Part shown: positions 1 through 9,907 of the stretch, in pieces
How the letters are laid out: every line of letters starts with the position of its first letter
Numbering within the stretch: position 1 is the first letter of the stretch
Source: Furfurilactobacillus rossiae DSM 15814
GTDB lineage: Bacteria > Bacillota > Bacilli > Lactobacillales > Lactobacillaceae
NCBI RefSeq assembly: GCF_000428925.1
Contig: NZ_AUAW01000007.1
Coordinates: 62,001 to 126,000, forward strand
Direction of reading: 5' to 3'
DNA length: 64,000 bases
Position numbers and translations under genes: made by a program
The notes under the pieces: model-generated
The model's input: only the letters and a program-made list of their open reading frames with translations
Told to the model about the DNA's origin: nothing
Database searches by the model: none

Positions 1-1225
<1,225 letters not shown>

Positions 1226-1408
1226 AAACATGGTCAATAAATTAATTATAACGGCTTTCGTGAAGCCTGTCAAAGCCCAGTCTCACAGCCACACAAACTG
1301 TAATTCAACATGATTGACACAAACCTTTTTCGCGCATAAAATGGTTTGCGTTTAGTTACCAACAAATTTAGATGCACTTAGACATTTAATTCAAACCCTA
1401 GATAAAAT

Positions 1409-1589
1409 GTCTGCGTTCCGTCTGTCAGGGACGCCGTTTCATGGGACCGGACTTAGCCCCTAGAACGGTCTAAGCCCTCGACTTGAAGCCTCACAAACCC
1501 GAGTCTTCAAGCTCGTCCTGCAATCCTAAGTGGCCCACCCCGCCACCAAGGATTGCCTTCACGAAACTCTGTCCCTGACCGACTCCACT
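1409..1589 (-). repeat. Structured repeat element, copy 1 (type 2), left member of a head-to-head pair
   Basis: Minus-strand copy of the window-wide element. Closing stem TCAGGGAC/GTCCCTGA; hairpin 2 CAATCCTTGGTGG/CCACTTAGGATTG with the invariant T-T mismatch; GGAC linker; hairpin 3 CTTGAAG/CTTCAAG; then the CCGGTCCC tail. Its 5' tip carries the type-2 start GTGGAGTCG. It lies between the trpS leader and helD, with copy 2 starting 102 bp to the right in the opposite direction. Confidence 0.85.
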
Positions 1590-1691
1590 ACTGTTACAGT
1601 TGCCCAAGTTCAACACACTGTTATAAATGCTCACTATGATTCCAAAAATCAATGATCAGGCATCGGGTCAGTGTATTAGGGCAACATAGTG

Positions 1692-1886
1692 GTAGCTGGA
1701 GGTTGGTGGTGGTGAAAACCTGCTGTGAAAGTGTTGTTAGTGCGGCGGTTTGGGCCGGATTTACAACACGGACGCGCTTGAAGACGCGGTTTTCGGCTTC
1801 AAGGCGAGGTGAAAGACTCCGATTTTCAGGAGGCTTGATCCGGTCCCACAGCGGTTTTCACCACCGCCAACCGGAAGCAGAAGCGG
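1692..1886 (+). repeat. Structured repeat element, copy 2 (type 1), right member of a pair
   Basis: Plus-strand copy. Closing stem GGTGGTGAAAACC/GGTTTTCACCACC extended by GCTGTG/CACAGC. Hairpin 2 is GTGTTGTTA/TTTACAACAC; hairpin 3 is built on CTTGAAG/CTTCAAG; hairpin 4 is CTCC-GATTTTCA-GGAG. The closing stem shares no sequence with other copies yet is almost fully paired. An open frame crosses it (80 codons from 1652), but I consider that chance because the helices explain the sequence. Confidence 0.88.
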
Positions 1887-1959
1887 ACTTTTAGTAATTC
1901 ACATGAGGTCTCAGGGCTTCATGAACAGACTTGTCACTGATCACACGGAGGCTAATTAT

Positions 1960-4266
1960 TTGAATAACGAAGAACGACAGCATGAACAGCAGCGTGTAGA
2001 TCAAGTCATGGACGAGATCAACCGCCAGTTGGTCGACAATCAGCAACAATTCGAACGGGCACACCACGAAACTAGCGCCATTCAGAAAAACTATGCTGAA
2101 AACGCATCAGTCAACACGTTTGAAGTCGATGATGCGATGGAAACCAATGCGCAGCTGCAACAGCAACGACAATTAGTTTATCTGGCCGTGACTAACGAAG
2201 CGACCATTCGTCAGCAACTCGACAATTTAAAGCAACTCAAAGAATCACCTTATTTCGGACGCATCGACATTCAGGATGCCGGCGAATCCAAACCAGAATC
2301 TTTATACATTGGGACATTTTCGCTCACCAACGAAGCTCAGGACTTTGTTGTCTACGATTGGCGGGCGCCCATTTCCAGTATCTATTACAACGGCACACTC
2401 GGCAAAGTCGCCTACACGACACCTGCTGGCAAACAAACGACGGATTTGAAGAAGAAACGCCAGTTCACCATTAAAGATGGTGAAATCAAAAACATGTTTG
2501 ATACCAACGAAACGGTTGGTGATGAAATGCTGCAGGCTGTTTTAGGACAGCAAAACGACGAAGTGATGCAAAACATCGTTGCTACCATTCAAAAAGAGCA
2601 AAACGATATTATTCGTGACACTCGCTCTGATTTATTGGTCGTTCAAGGGGTAGCCGGATCAGGTAAGACATCTGCCATTCTTCAGCGGATTGCCTTTTTG
2701 CTCTATCACAGCCGTAACGGTGGTGAAAGTGAACTGCAAGCCGACCAAATGATTCTATTCTCCCCTAACCGTTTGTTCAGTCACTACATTTCAGAAGTGC
2801 TTCCAAGTTTAGGGGAACGCAACATGCGTCAGGTCACGTTGGACGATTTTCTCACCCAACGTTTACAAGGTCTCAACGTACAAACATTATTTGAACGCTA
2901 TGAATCAGACGCTGATGACACCAACCCAATGTTCCGAGATGTCCGTGACTATCTTGAAAGCACCGCGTTTGTTAAAGCTGTCACGGCTTATTGTAAACAT
3001 GTGCCAACCCAGGACATTCGGTTCAACGACATCCTCCTTGATGGTTCACTCTTCTTCACCAAGGAAGCGATTGCTGCCATTTATGCAGAACAACCAGAGA
3101 CAATGAGCACGACTGGTAAAATTCTCGCCACTAAGAACAGGCTGATTAAAAAGCTCAAACGGCGAATCCGCACGGACGCAAAAGACGATTGGGTTGCCGA
3201 AGAGCTCGATAATTTGGATACCGAGCACTATCACGATTTGCTAGGTGAACGGGTTGGCCGATTCAAGGAGCTCGATGATGAAGTCGCGTTTGCGTCGCGA
3301 GAAATCGTTCGCAAACGTTACGAGCCAGTGTATGACGCGCTATTCAATAATTACTTTCTCGATGTTTACCGCCAATATGATCATTTTCTACAAACGGTAA
3401 CACCCGCACACGTTGACCCCGATCATTGGGACATGCATGAACAAGATTTCGACACAAACATCGAATATCACCGCATCAGTTTAGATGACGCAGTGCCACT
3501 GCTTTATTTGCGAGATCTCATTACCGGCGGCGGTCAGAACCGTAGCATCGCCTATTTATTCATTGATGAAATGCAAGACTATTCAATGACCCAAATGTGT
3601 TACTTCCGTCACGCATTTCCAAAAGCTAAGTTCACCCTTCTCGGGGATAGCGAGCAGGCCTTGTTCAACCGCATGCAGCGGCCACAGGAACTATTAGATA
3701 ATCTCGCCCAAGCGTTTAATGCCAAACGGCCAAACTTAATCACGTTGAGCAGAAGCTATCGTTCCACCCTACCAATCACCAATTTTGCCAAAGGATTATT
3801 GCCGGATGGTGACCAAATTCAAGCGTTCAACCGCCCCGGCGACTTGCCGCGGATTTTATTGCGGTATAATGAACAAGACGCCATCAGTGCCACTAAGGAA
3901 CTGGTGCAGACAGAACTTGATACGTATGGCACCGTCGCAATTTTAACGAAGGACGTTACCACCGCTCAGCAAGTCTACCGTGAGCTTCACCGTGACTTTC
4001 CCATCACCTTGTTAAATGATATGGACCGCACATTACCCAAGGGAGTTATTGTGCTACCCGTTTATTTAGCAAAGGGACTCGAATTCGATTCCGTCATTGC
4101 CTACGATGTTTCAATCAGCAATTACCCAACCGACGATGCAATTGGAATTCTTTATACGATTGCGTCACGGGCGATGCACCACTTATCGTTAGTCACCATT
4201 GGTGAAGCAAGTCCTGTCATTAGTCATGTTTCTCCCGAATTACTGTCCATTGAACATGAGTTATAA
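1960..4266 (+). CDS. helD: HelD-like UvrD/Rep-superfamily ATPase (RNA polymerase recycling factor)
   Basis: Superfamily 1 helicase-like protein of about 768 residues. The N-terminal ~110 residues are a Gln/Glu-rich coiled coil, as in HelD proteins that pull stalled RNA polymerase off DNA. Walker A is VVQGVAGSGKTSAI (about residue 215), Walker B is FIDEMQDYS, and C-terminal helicase motifs include SRSYRST and VYLAKGLEFDSV. I chose the TTG at 1960 because CGGAGG sits 8 bp before it; the in-frame ATGs at 1903 and 1921 lack a ribosome site. The Rrf2 gene follows 49 bp downstream, so the two may be co-transcribed. Many pipelines call this family DNA helicase IV; HelD fits the N-terminus better. 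Confidence 0.88.
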   Translation: MNNEERQHEQQRVDQVMDEINRQLVDNQQQFERAHHETSAIQKNYAENASVNTFEVDDAMETNAQLQQQRQLVYLAVTNEATIRQQLDNLKQLKESPYFGRIDIQDAGESKPESLYIGTFSLTNEAQDFVVYDWRAPISSIYYNGTLGKVAYTTPAGKQTTDLKKKRQFTIKDGEIKNMFDTNETVGDEMLQAVLGQQNDEVMQNIVATIQKEQNDIIRDTRSDLLVVQGVAGSGKTSAILQRIAFLLYHSRNGGESELQADQMILFSPNRLFSHYISEVLPSLGERNMRQVTLDDFLTQRLQGLNVQTLFERYESDADDTNPMFRDVRDYLESTAFVKAVTAYCKHVPTQDIRFNDILLDGSLFFTKEAIAAIYAEQPETMSTTGKILATKNRLIKKLKRRIRTDAKDDWVAEELDNLDTEHYHDLLGERVGRFKELDDEVAFASREIVRKRYEPVYDALFNNYFLDVYRQYDHFLQTVTPAHVDPDHWDMHEQDFDTNIEYHRISLDDAVPLLYLRDLITGGGQNRSIAYLFIDEMQDYSMTQMCYFRHAFPKAKFTLLGDSEQALFNRMQRPQELLDNLAQAFNAKRPNLITLSRSYRSTLPITNFAKGLLPDGDQIQAFNRPGDLPRILLRYNEQDAISATKELVQTELDTYGTVAILTKDVTTAQQVYRELHRDFPITLLNDMDRTLPKGVIVLPVYLAKGLEFDSVIAYDVSISNYPTDDAIGILYTIASRAMHHLSLVTIGEASPVISHVSPELLSIEHEL

Positions 4267-4315
4267 AATCCGTTTTAACTATTGATGAAATTGTCGTTCC
4301 AGAAAGAGGTCTCCC

Positions 4316-4789
4316 ATGAAATTAGACTTTTCCGTTGCCGTCCATAGCCTGCTTTACTTGGACGAAAGCCGGCCACGTAAAATCACGAGTGCTGAGCTCG
4401 CCAAGTCACTTCAACTGAATCCGGTGATGATCCGTAACATCCTATCCGTCTTGCATAAGCAGGGGTACATTGAAGGATCTGTTGGAAAAAACGGTGGTTA
4501 CCTTCTTCAGCGACCACTGTCCGACATGAATGTCGGCGAATTGTACGACCTCACCATTCCGCCGACCATCAGTTATGCCCGTTTTATTACCGGCGATTCT
4601 AAGGGATTAACCAAAAGTGACACGGATGCGACGGATATTTCAGCAAATATTGGCGAGACCCTCACGGATTTGTTTACCTTGGCGGATACCGATTATCGGA
4701 AGTTCTACCATCGATTTACCATGACCGATCTAAAGAACGATATGCATGGCCATGGTTATTTCATCAATCTAGTTAACAAACAGAATTAA
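4316..4789 (+). CDS. Rrf2 family transcriptional regulator
   Basis: 157-residue protein with an Rrf2-type winged helix-turn-helix. Residues 20-65 contain ITSAELAKSLQLNPVMIRNI and the wing GSVGKNGGYLLQRPL. It has no cysteine at all, so it cannot hold the Fe-S cluster of IscR or NsrR; it belongs with the Cys-free Rrf2 regulators common in Firmicutes, whose ligands are mostly unknown. The start is backed by AGAGGTCTCCC-ATG. Co-directional with helD and followed by a strong terminator, so it probably ends that unit. Confidence 0.88.
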   Translation: MKLDFSVAVHSLLYLDESRPRKITSAELAKSLQLNPVMIRNILSVLHKQGYIEGSVGKNGGYLLQRPLSDMNVGELYDLTIPPTISYARFITGDSKGLTKSDTDATDISANIGETLTDLFTLADTDYRKFYHRFTMTDLKNDMHGHGYFINLVNKQN

Positions 4790-4791
4790 AC

Positions 4792-4840
4792 AAAAGCGGC
4801 GCCACTAAACTTTCAATCTTTGTTTAGTGGCGCTGCTTTT
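4792..4840 (+). terminator. Intrinsic terminator after the Rrf2 gene
   Basis: Long hairpin whose arms CGCCACTAAAC and GTTTAGTGGCG flank an AT-rich loop. An A-rich left flank and CTTTTG right flank may allow termination in both directions. Confidence 0.85.
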
Positions 4841-4904
4841 GTATTCATATCAATTTTAGTGCGTTGCACTGACCTCAACATCAGCAGTACCACGTCGTAC
4901 TCGT

Positions 4905-5078
4905 TACACTGCCTTGAAACGCCGTTCCCTGGGGCCGGTCTCAACCCGCCCAAAACGCGGTTTTCTACCTCGATTCTGAGCCACAAACCGTCTCAGAAGT
5001 CGTCCCACACCACTAAATGGCCAAAACCATGCCATTAAGTGGTGTCGACACGGAACTCTATTTCAAGTCAGCTCCACT
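4905..5078 (-). repeat. Structured repeat element, copy 3 (type 2), left member of a pair
   Basis: Minus-strand copy. Closing stem segments CTTGAAA/TTTCAAG and GTTCC/GGAAC; hairpin 2 CACCACTTAATGGC/GCCATTTAGTGGTG with the T-T mismatch; hairpin 3 TTCTGAG/CTCAGAA; hairpin 4 CCGC/GCGG. The 5' end reads GTGGAGCTGAC. Between the Rrf2 terminator and napA; copy 4 begins 66 bp to the right in the opposite direction. Confidence 0.85.
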
Positions 5079-5143
5079 CATATAACAATCAAAAGTCTTT
5101 GTCGAATCATCAACGATTACTTCATGCTACTAAGCTTCTATGT

Positions 5144-5333
5144 CAGCTGAAGGGCGTCAACAGTGATACCGAGCCGTGAAAGTGCTGTTAATTCGAATGG
5201 CTTACTCGAATTTATAGCACGGACGGTCAGAGAGACTCAGAGTTTCACGAGGCTCTCTGGCGAGGTAAAAGACTACGGTTTGCAGGCTTGAACCGGTCCC
5301 ACGGCTCGGTATCACTGTTGACAACCGTAAGCG
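5144..5333 (+). repeat. Structured repeat element, copy 4 (type 1), right member of a pair
   Basis: One of the cleanest copies. The closing stem CAACAGTGATACCGAG pairs perfectly with CTCGGTATCACTGTTG. Hairpin 2 is GTGCTGTTAATTCGA/TCGAATTTATAGCAC; hairpin 3 is CAGAGAG/CTCTCTG; the tail AACCGGTCCCACGG and the end hairpin CCGTAAGCG follow. It sits just beyond the 3' end of the minus-strand antiporter gene. Confidence 0.9.
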
Positions 5334-5354
5334 AAATTCTCAGCGTATACACGG

Positions 5355-6533
5355 TTATTTATCTGATGTGGAAACTGCTGTTGCATCGTCCTTACTCAAC
5401 GCCCACCGCAACAATAGCGGTGCAGCCAATGTTGAAAAGACGATCACAAAGATCATGTCAACGTAAAGTCCGTTTGCTAACAAGTGGGCATCAAAGCCAA
5501 TCTGTGCCGTAATTAAAGCCATTTCACCACGGGCAACCATCCCCGTGCCAACAACCCGGCTGCCACTTTTTGAGAAGCCAGTCAACCGCGCACCAATCTC
5601 GCCGCCCCACCATTTAGTGACAACAGCTAAAATTGTCATCAAGACAATAAACGGTAGCGATGTAACGAAGTGTGCAAACGTCACGTTCAAGCCAATACTA
5701 ACGAAAAATACCGGTACAAAGAATGCATTGCTGATTGGTTCAATGTGGTCGTCAATAACTTGCTTAACATGCGTTTGGGCCACCGCAATGCCGGCAAAAA
5801 ATGCGCCGATTGCACCGGATAAACCGACGACTTCTGCTAAGTAAGCCATTCCCAAACAGATAACCACAGCCGTTACGGTACGGGCGGTTGGAATCAATAA
5901 GCGTTCACTAATGCGCATCAGCATCGGCGCAATCCATTTGACGAGCAAGTACGCCGCAACAAAGAAACCAACTTGGAACAAGAATTGAAGTCCCATATTA
6001 GTGTTGCCGTGTTCACCTGCGCCGCCCCCAATCAGGGCAACCATCAAACTTAGCAACAGCACCCCGATAATATCGTCAGCGACCGCTGCGCCAAGGATAG
6101 TCGCCCCGGCACGTGTGTCCAATGCGTGAAATTCACGTAGGACCACTACGGAAATGCTGACTGAGGTGGCCGAGAAAACCACACCAATAAACAGTGCCTC
6201 CGTAAAGTGATAGCCAAACGCAAGGCTAACGCCACCCATTAAGACGACCGGCAAGATGACACCACATACTGCCACCGCCAGCGCTGGGCGCAGTACCTTC
6301 CTTAACTGCGCAAGATTACTTTCAAGCCCAGCCATAAACATCAGTAAGATGACCCCAATGTTAGCAAATACAGATAACGCACTGCTATTATGGACCCAAT
6401 TCAAAACACCGGGACCAATAATGATCCCGATGAGGAGTTCGCCAATGACGGCCGGAATGCCGACCCGTGCAGAAAAGTGACCGGCAATCGTTGTGGCAAC
6501 AAGTATTAAAATCAGCGTTCCAATAAACGCCAT
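5355..6533 (-). CDS. napA: CPA2-type Na+/H+ antiporter (NapA-like)
   Basis: 392-residue membrane protein with about 12 hydrophobic segments, a usual length for monovalent cation:proton antiporter-2 proteins without a cytoplasmic TrkA domain. The start MAFIGTLILILVATT and GIPAVIGELLIGIIIGPGVL are typical of lactic-bacterial NapA proteins. ATSVSISVVVL is followed by AAVADDIIGVLLL near residue 150; the paired Asp residues are the ion-binding DD of electrogenic Na+/H+ exchangers. It exports Na+ in exchange for protons. The ribosome site AAGGAGTACAGTCT-ATG fixes the start. It follows an oxidoreductase gene by only 18 bp on the same strand, so the two form an operon. The symbol rests on family resemblance. 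Confidence 0.85.
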   Translation of the reverse strand: MAFIGTLILILVATTIAGHFSARVGIPAVIGELLIGIIIGPGVLNWVHNSSALSVFANIGVILLMFMAGLESNLAQLRKVLRPALAVAVCGVILPVVLMGGVSLAFGYHFTEALFIGVVFSATSVSISVVVLREFHALDTRAGATILGAAVADDIIGVLLLSLMVALIGGGAGEHGNTNMGLQFLFQVGFFVAAYLLVKWIAPMLMRISERLLIPTARTVTAVVICLGMAYLAEVVGLSGAIGAFFAGIAVAQTHVKQVIDDHIEPISNAFFVPVFFVSIGLNVTFAHFVTSLPFIVLMTILAVVTKWWGGEIGARLTGFSKSGSRVVGTGMVARGEMALITAQIGFDAHLLANGLYVDMIFVIVFSTLAAPLLLRWALSKDDATAVSTSDK

Positions 6534-6551
6534 AGACTGTACTCCTTTACT

Positions 6552-7886
6552 TTACAAGAGGTAATCAATGTCAGAGGCCGGTGACGGGTAAGCCATAATT
6601 TGATTCTCAAATGTTTTGGTCGTGGCGTGTTGGTTAATTAAAAATGTCAGATAGTTAATCATTTCATCTGCAATACCACTTAAAACAGCGGCACCTACCA
6701 ATTGCCGTTTGTCATTCAAAACAACCGTGACTTTAGCAACTGCGTCATGAATTCGGTTATACGTGTACCAATGCGTCATGTCGATCGTTTTGACCGTCAA
6801 TGACGACTCATTTGCCGCAGCTGTGACATCCACGCCAACTTTAGCTAACTTAGGCATCCCAAAGACCAGCGTTGGGATGGCCGGATAACTAATTGGCGCA
6901 TCCGATTGTTGCCCTGTCAATTGACCGGCAAGATAGCGGGCATCATATCCAGCAACTGGCGTTAACTTGGGCACCGTTTTTTTAGCAACGACATCCCCGA
7001 GCGCATAAATATCCGGATTAGCAGTCTGCAAATGATCATTCACTTGCACACCGTGAGCGTCTGCTTTTACCCCAACAGCTGCCAAATTTAGCGTATCAAC
7101 GTTAGCAATCCGACCCGTTGCACCAATCACGGCATCTGTCGTTAATTGAAAATCATGACCATCCGTCAACACTAGTTCGGCATCAGTTTTGTTAACCTCG
7201 GCAACATCAACGTTCTCATAAATATGAACGCCAGCAGCCTTTAACTGAGCGACTAAATCGGTCACCATGTTTGTAGGAAAAGCACGCAACGGTTTGTCAT
7301 TATGCAATACGAGTGAAACTTCAGCACCGGCGGCGTTGGCAATGTCGGCCAGTTCAAACGCAATGTAGCCGCCACCGATAAACGTTATTCGGCGCGGCAA
7401 CTCACGCATATTGAGAAAATCGGTACTCGTACCAACGTGCTGTGCGCCAGGGATATCCAACCGGCGTGGCCGTTCTCCCGTTGCTAACACGACTTTATCT
7501 GCCACAACTTCTTCACTACCAACCATCACGTGACCATCGTCAGTAAACTGTGCATGGCCCGTGAGTGCCGTAATGGCGGACTGCTTTAGACCGGCTAACG
7601 TCCCGCTGGGAATACCATCCGTATAAGCAAACTTATTTCGCATGAGATCTGACCAGTTAATGGTTGGCTCGCCATTCAAGCCCTGTCCATCCATGTGTTC
7701 AGCATTACGTTTCGCCTCAACAGCAGCCAATAAAATCTTTTTCGGGTCGCAACCACGATTGGGACATGTACCGCCCCAAAGATTTTCTTCGGCAACTGCG
7801 ACCGTTTGACCAGCCCCTTTAAGAGCGTAGGCCAAAGCTAAGCCACCAGGGCCACCACCAATAATTAATGTTTCAACGTGTGTCAT
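6552..7886 (-). CDS. FAD-dependent pyridine nucleotide-disulfide oxidoreductase, glutathione-reductase-like
   Basis: 444-residue flavoprotein. FAD site IIGGGPGGLALAYAL at residues 7-21, redox motif GGTCPNRGCDPKK near 40, second Rossmann motif FIGGGYIAFELA near 170, and a distal FAD motif DIYALGDVV near 293. The redox loop has the four-residue C-x4-C spacing of glutathione and mercuric reductases. However, the C-terminal catalytic HPT motif is replaced by AYPSPASD, so the proton-donating His is a Tyr. It therefore may not be a classical glutathione reductase; the substrate is unknown. First gene of a two-gene unit with the antiporter downstream. Start backed by GGAGGTAGATT-ATG. Confidence 0.85.
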   Translation of the reverse strand: MTHVETLIIGGGPGGLALAYALKGAGQTVAVAEENLWGGTCPNRGCDPKKILLAAVEAKRNAEHMDGQGLNGEPTINWSDLMRNKFAYTDGIPSGTLAGLKQSAITALTGHAQFTDDGHVMVGSEEVVADKVVLATGERPRRLDIPGAQHVGTSTDFLNMRELPRRITFIGGGYIAFELADIANAAGAEVSLVLHNDKPLRAFPTNMVTDLVAQLKAAGVHIYENVDVAEVNKTDAELVLTDGHDFQLTTDAVIGATGRIANVDTLNLAAVGVKADAHGVQVNDHLQTANPDIYALGDVVAKKTVPKLTPVAGYDARYLAGQLTGQQSDAPISYPAIPTLVFGMPKLAKVGVDVTAAANESSLTVKTIDMTHWYTYNRIHDAVAKVTVVLNDKRQLVGAAVLSGIADEMINYLTFLINQHATTKTFENQIMAYPSPASDIDYLL

Positions 7887-8018
7887 AATCTACCTCCAGT
7901 CTTTCAAACATTCGCAACCAAAGTGTACCGATTTTTACGTCGAGACTAAAGTATTATGCTCTGTCTTAATTCTAATTGTGGGCCAAAACAACCTCATACC
8001 AACGTTGTGTGAATTAAC

Positions 8019-8693
8019 CTAATCGTCCGGATGAACGGCCAAGGTTTTGTCCAGTTCACTGACCATATACTTTTCTTCGATCGCATCATCCCAGTCTCGC
8101 TCCGGAAATAAGATATAGCGGTCAAAGAAGTAACTCCCTAAAATAGACAACAAATAACGGAAAATAATTCGGAACGGCCAGTCGACGAGTTGTCCCCGAT
8201 CCTGAGCCGCTTTGATAATCGTTTTAAACGAGTTCAAAAAACGTTCTGGTGCGATAGATAAGTACTGTTCGCGTAGATCTGCATTGTATAAAATTTCGCT
8301 GAGGAATACTTTCAATGCATCTTCGTTGTCTGAGGCAAACTTCATTCGGTTGCGGACAAAGAAAACGAAAAAGTCGTGGATATTGTCCGTTTGTTCACGA
8401 ATAGCTTCACTAGCCAATTCGTTTAACAAATCCGGCACAACCTCACGCACAATTGGATCCAAGGCCTCGCGTAAAATGTTAGCCTTGGACTTAAAGTGTT
8501 TGAACATTGTACCCTCAGACTGATGTGCCGCCTCAGCAATTTGACGCGTACTCGTGTTAGCGTAGCCCTGTTTTGCGAATAATTGGATGCTAACAATCAG
8601 GACATCCTTTTGCTTCTGCGTTAAGTTTTTATTTGCGTTCACTAAATCAGGAAATTCATCAAGGATTTTTTTATCTGCCATTATTTCTTCCAT
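8019..8693 (-). CDS. TetR/AcrR family transcriptional regulator
   Basis: About 224 residues. The N-terminal TetR helix-turn-helix is clear (AKQGYANTSTRQIAEAAHQS, then GTMFKHFKSKANIL), followed by an all-helical ligand and dimer domain. Start is either ATG 8693 (MEEIMADKK) or ATG 8681 (MADKK); neither has a strong ribosome site. The frame stays open upstream to 8987, but that part is the antisense of a structured repeat and is not coding. A 15-bp palindrome at 8713-8727 just upstream suggests autoregulation. The target is unknown; the neighbouring flavoprotein operon on the same strand is a candidate. Confidence 0.87.
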   Translation of the reverse strand: MEEIMADKKILDEFPDLVNANKNLTQKQKDVLIVSIQLFAKQGYANTSTRQIAEAAHQSEGTMFKHFKSKANILREALDPIVREVVPDLLNELASEAIREQTDNIHDFFVFFVRNRMKFASDNEDALKVFLSEILYNADLREQYLSIAPERFLNSFKTIIKAAQDRGQLVDWPFRIIFRYLLSILGSYFFDRYILFPERDWDDAIEEKYMVSELDKTLAVHPDD

Positions 8694-8712
8694 CACTTTC
8701 CCAAATTCACTA

Positions 8713-8727
8713 CTGCTATCATAGCAG
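8713..8727. promoter_or_regulatory. Candidate TetR operator
   Basis: Perfect palindrome CTGCTATCATAGCAG (half-site CTGCTAT) 20 bp upstream of the regulator start. Position and symmetry fit a TetR dimer controlling its own gene. No second copy was seen near the other genes of this region. Confidence 0.5.
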
Positions 8728-8784
8728 ACCTCATGAGCTCCGAAAATGTCATTTTGTATTTGCAATTCATTGTGAACGGAAATC

Positions 8785-8973
8785 TGCCGCTCCCGGTTGC
8801 CCGTTTTTGAAATCGCCTGTGGGACCGGCTCAAGCCCGCAGTTCACGGTCTTTCGCCTCGCCTGGAAGCCACCTAAACCGTGTCTTCCAGACCGTCCCGT
8901 GTTGTAAATTCGCAAACCCACCGAATTAACAACACTATCACCGTCGATTTCAACACGGGCGCCCTCCCGCTCA
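8785..8973 (-). repeat. Structured repeat element, copy 5 (type 1), left member of a pair
   Basis: Minus-strand copy. Closing stem TGAAATCG/CGATTTCA; hairpin 2 GTGTTGTTAATTCG/CGAATTTACAACAC with the T-T mismatch; hairpin 3 CTGGAAG/CTTCCAG; tail GAGCCGGTCCCA; end hairpin CCGGGAGCGG. Its 5' end reads GCGGGAGGGCG. It lies upstream of the TetR start, within the likely 5' untranslated region of that gene if transcription begins further right. Confidence 0.87.
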
Positions 8974-9140
8974 TACCTCAAAGACACTGAATAACAATCG
9001 CACTATAGACTAAAAGACACAAAATTTTGATTCATGACATTTGTGCCTCAATTGCTAAGAAAAAAAGTTCACAACTGATGTAGCTAATTTGCAATATTGT
9101 CTCGTTATCTACTGAACATACCCAAGCACAAAAAAACATG

Positions 9141-9324
9141 CCTAGCGGAGACGGTAAGAGACAGAGTTCCGTGTCGACAACACTTAATGGCATGAAGTTG
9201 GCCATTTAGTGTTGTGGGACGACTTCTGAGACGGTTTGTGGCTCAGAATCGAGGTCGAAAACCGCGTCCTTTGCGGTTTGAAACCGGTCCCCACGGAACG
9301 GCGTCTCTTATCGGCGCAACGGTC
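9141..9324 (+). repeat. Structured repeat element, copy 6 (type 2), right member of a pair
   Basis: Plus-strand copy. Closing stem segments TAAGAGAC/GTCTCTTA and GTTCCGTG/CACGGAAC; hairpin 2 CAACACTTAATGGC/GCCATTTAGTGTTG; hairpin 3 TTCTGAG/CTCAGAA; hairpin 4 CCGCG/GCGG. Hairpins 2 and 3 are very close to copies 3 and 13, defining subfamily 2. Spacer to copy 5 is 167 bp, the longest of the five pairs. Confidence 0.86.
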
Positions 9325-9354
9325 TTTCATCACTTAAGAGAATTTGTCGAATTG

Positions 9355-9386
9355 TTACAAAAAATGACACGCCGCAAACGTGTCAT
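9355..9386 (-). terminator. Intrinsic terminator after the small membrane protein gene
   Basis: On the minus strand, ATGACACG and CGTGTCAT form a hairpin followed by TTTTTG. Confidence 0.8.
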
Positions 9387-9436
9387 CTGTCTTTTATTCA
9401 GTTAGATAAACCCATTAAAAATCAATCGTGAAACAC

Positions 9437-9706
9437 CTATGCTTGCTTAGCTGAGTGAACGGATCGATAGCCAAAGTAGAATTGAACAATGGCCAAGATA
9501 ACCGCCAACCAGTTAACAGCTGCAAACCAACCGGACAAGCTTGCCACACTGGCTGCGCCATAATAAGCCCAGAACCCCCAGACAACCGCGACGACATTGA
9601 TCCAGGCAAATGTCTTCATCAATGACTGATTGCTTGTTGCAAAGAATGTCCAGATGCAGTTAATGACGAACCAAACAGCTAAAATCCAAAATGATGTTGC
9701 AAACAT
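9437..9706 (-). CDS. Small membrane protein of unknown function
   Basis: 89 residues with about three hydrophobic helices (FWILAVWFVINCIWTFFA, INVVAVVWGFWAYYGAA, NWLAVILAIVQFYFG). I do not recognise the family. AGAAGGGATTATC-ATG gives a good ribosome site, and its own terminator follows, so it is very likely an expressed single-gene unit. Confidence 0.72.
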   Translation of the reverse strand: MFATSFWILAVWFVINCIWTFFATSNQSLMKTFAWINVVAVVWGFWAYYGAASVASLSGWFAAVNWLAVILAIVQFYFGYRSVHSAKQA

Positions 9707-9837
9707 GATAATCCCTTCTTTGATTTTAATTGTCGAGCGAGTGATTACTCGCCTTTCTTAACAACATCATTGTAGCACCTTTCAATCCGGATACAACCGT
9801 TTTGAAAGATATTTTTGCATTTATTTTTCACATTCAA

Positions 9838-9893
9838 AAAGCGACTCTCTATGCGCTTGCCACCGGCAATTGACACACATGAAGTCGCTTCAT
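9838..9893 (-). terminator. Intrinsic terminator of the osmolyte ABC operon
   Basis: Minus-strand arms AAGCGACT and AGTCGCTT with a GC-rich inner loop, followed by TTTTTG, just after the ATPase gene. Confidence 0.8.
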
Positions 9894-9907
9894 TTCAAAC
9901 TAGTTAT

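Noticed and set aside
1652-1894. 80-residue frame inside structured repeat copy 2
   Set aside because: The amino acid sequence changes completely between copies of the element while the base pairing persists, so coding is not what is conserved.
8694-8987. N-terminal extension of the TetR gene up to 8987
   Set aside because: The extra frame is the antisense of structured repeat copy 5, whose helices explain the sequence; the TetR fold begins only after 8693 and no ribosome site supports the longer start.
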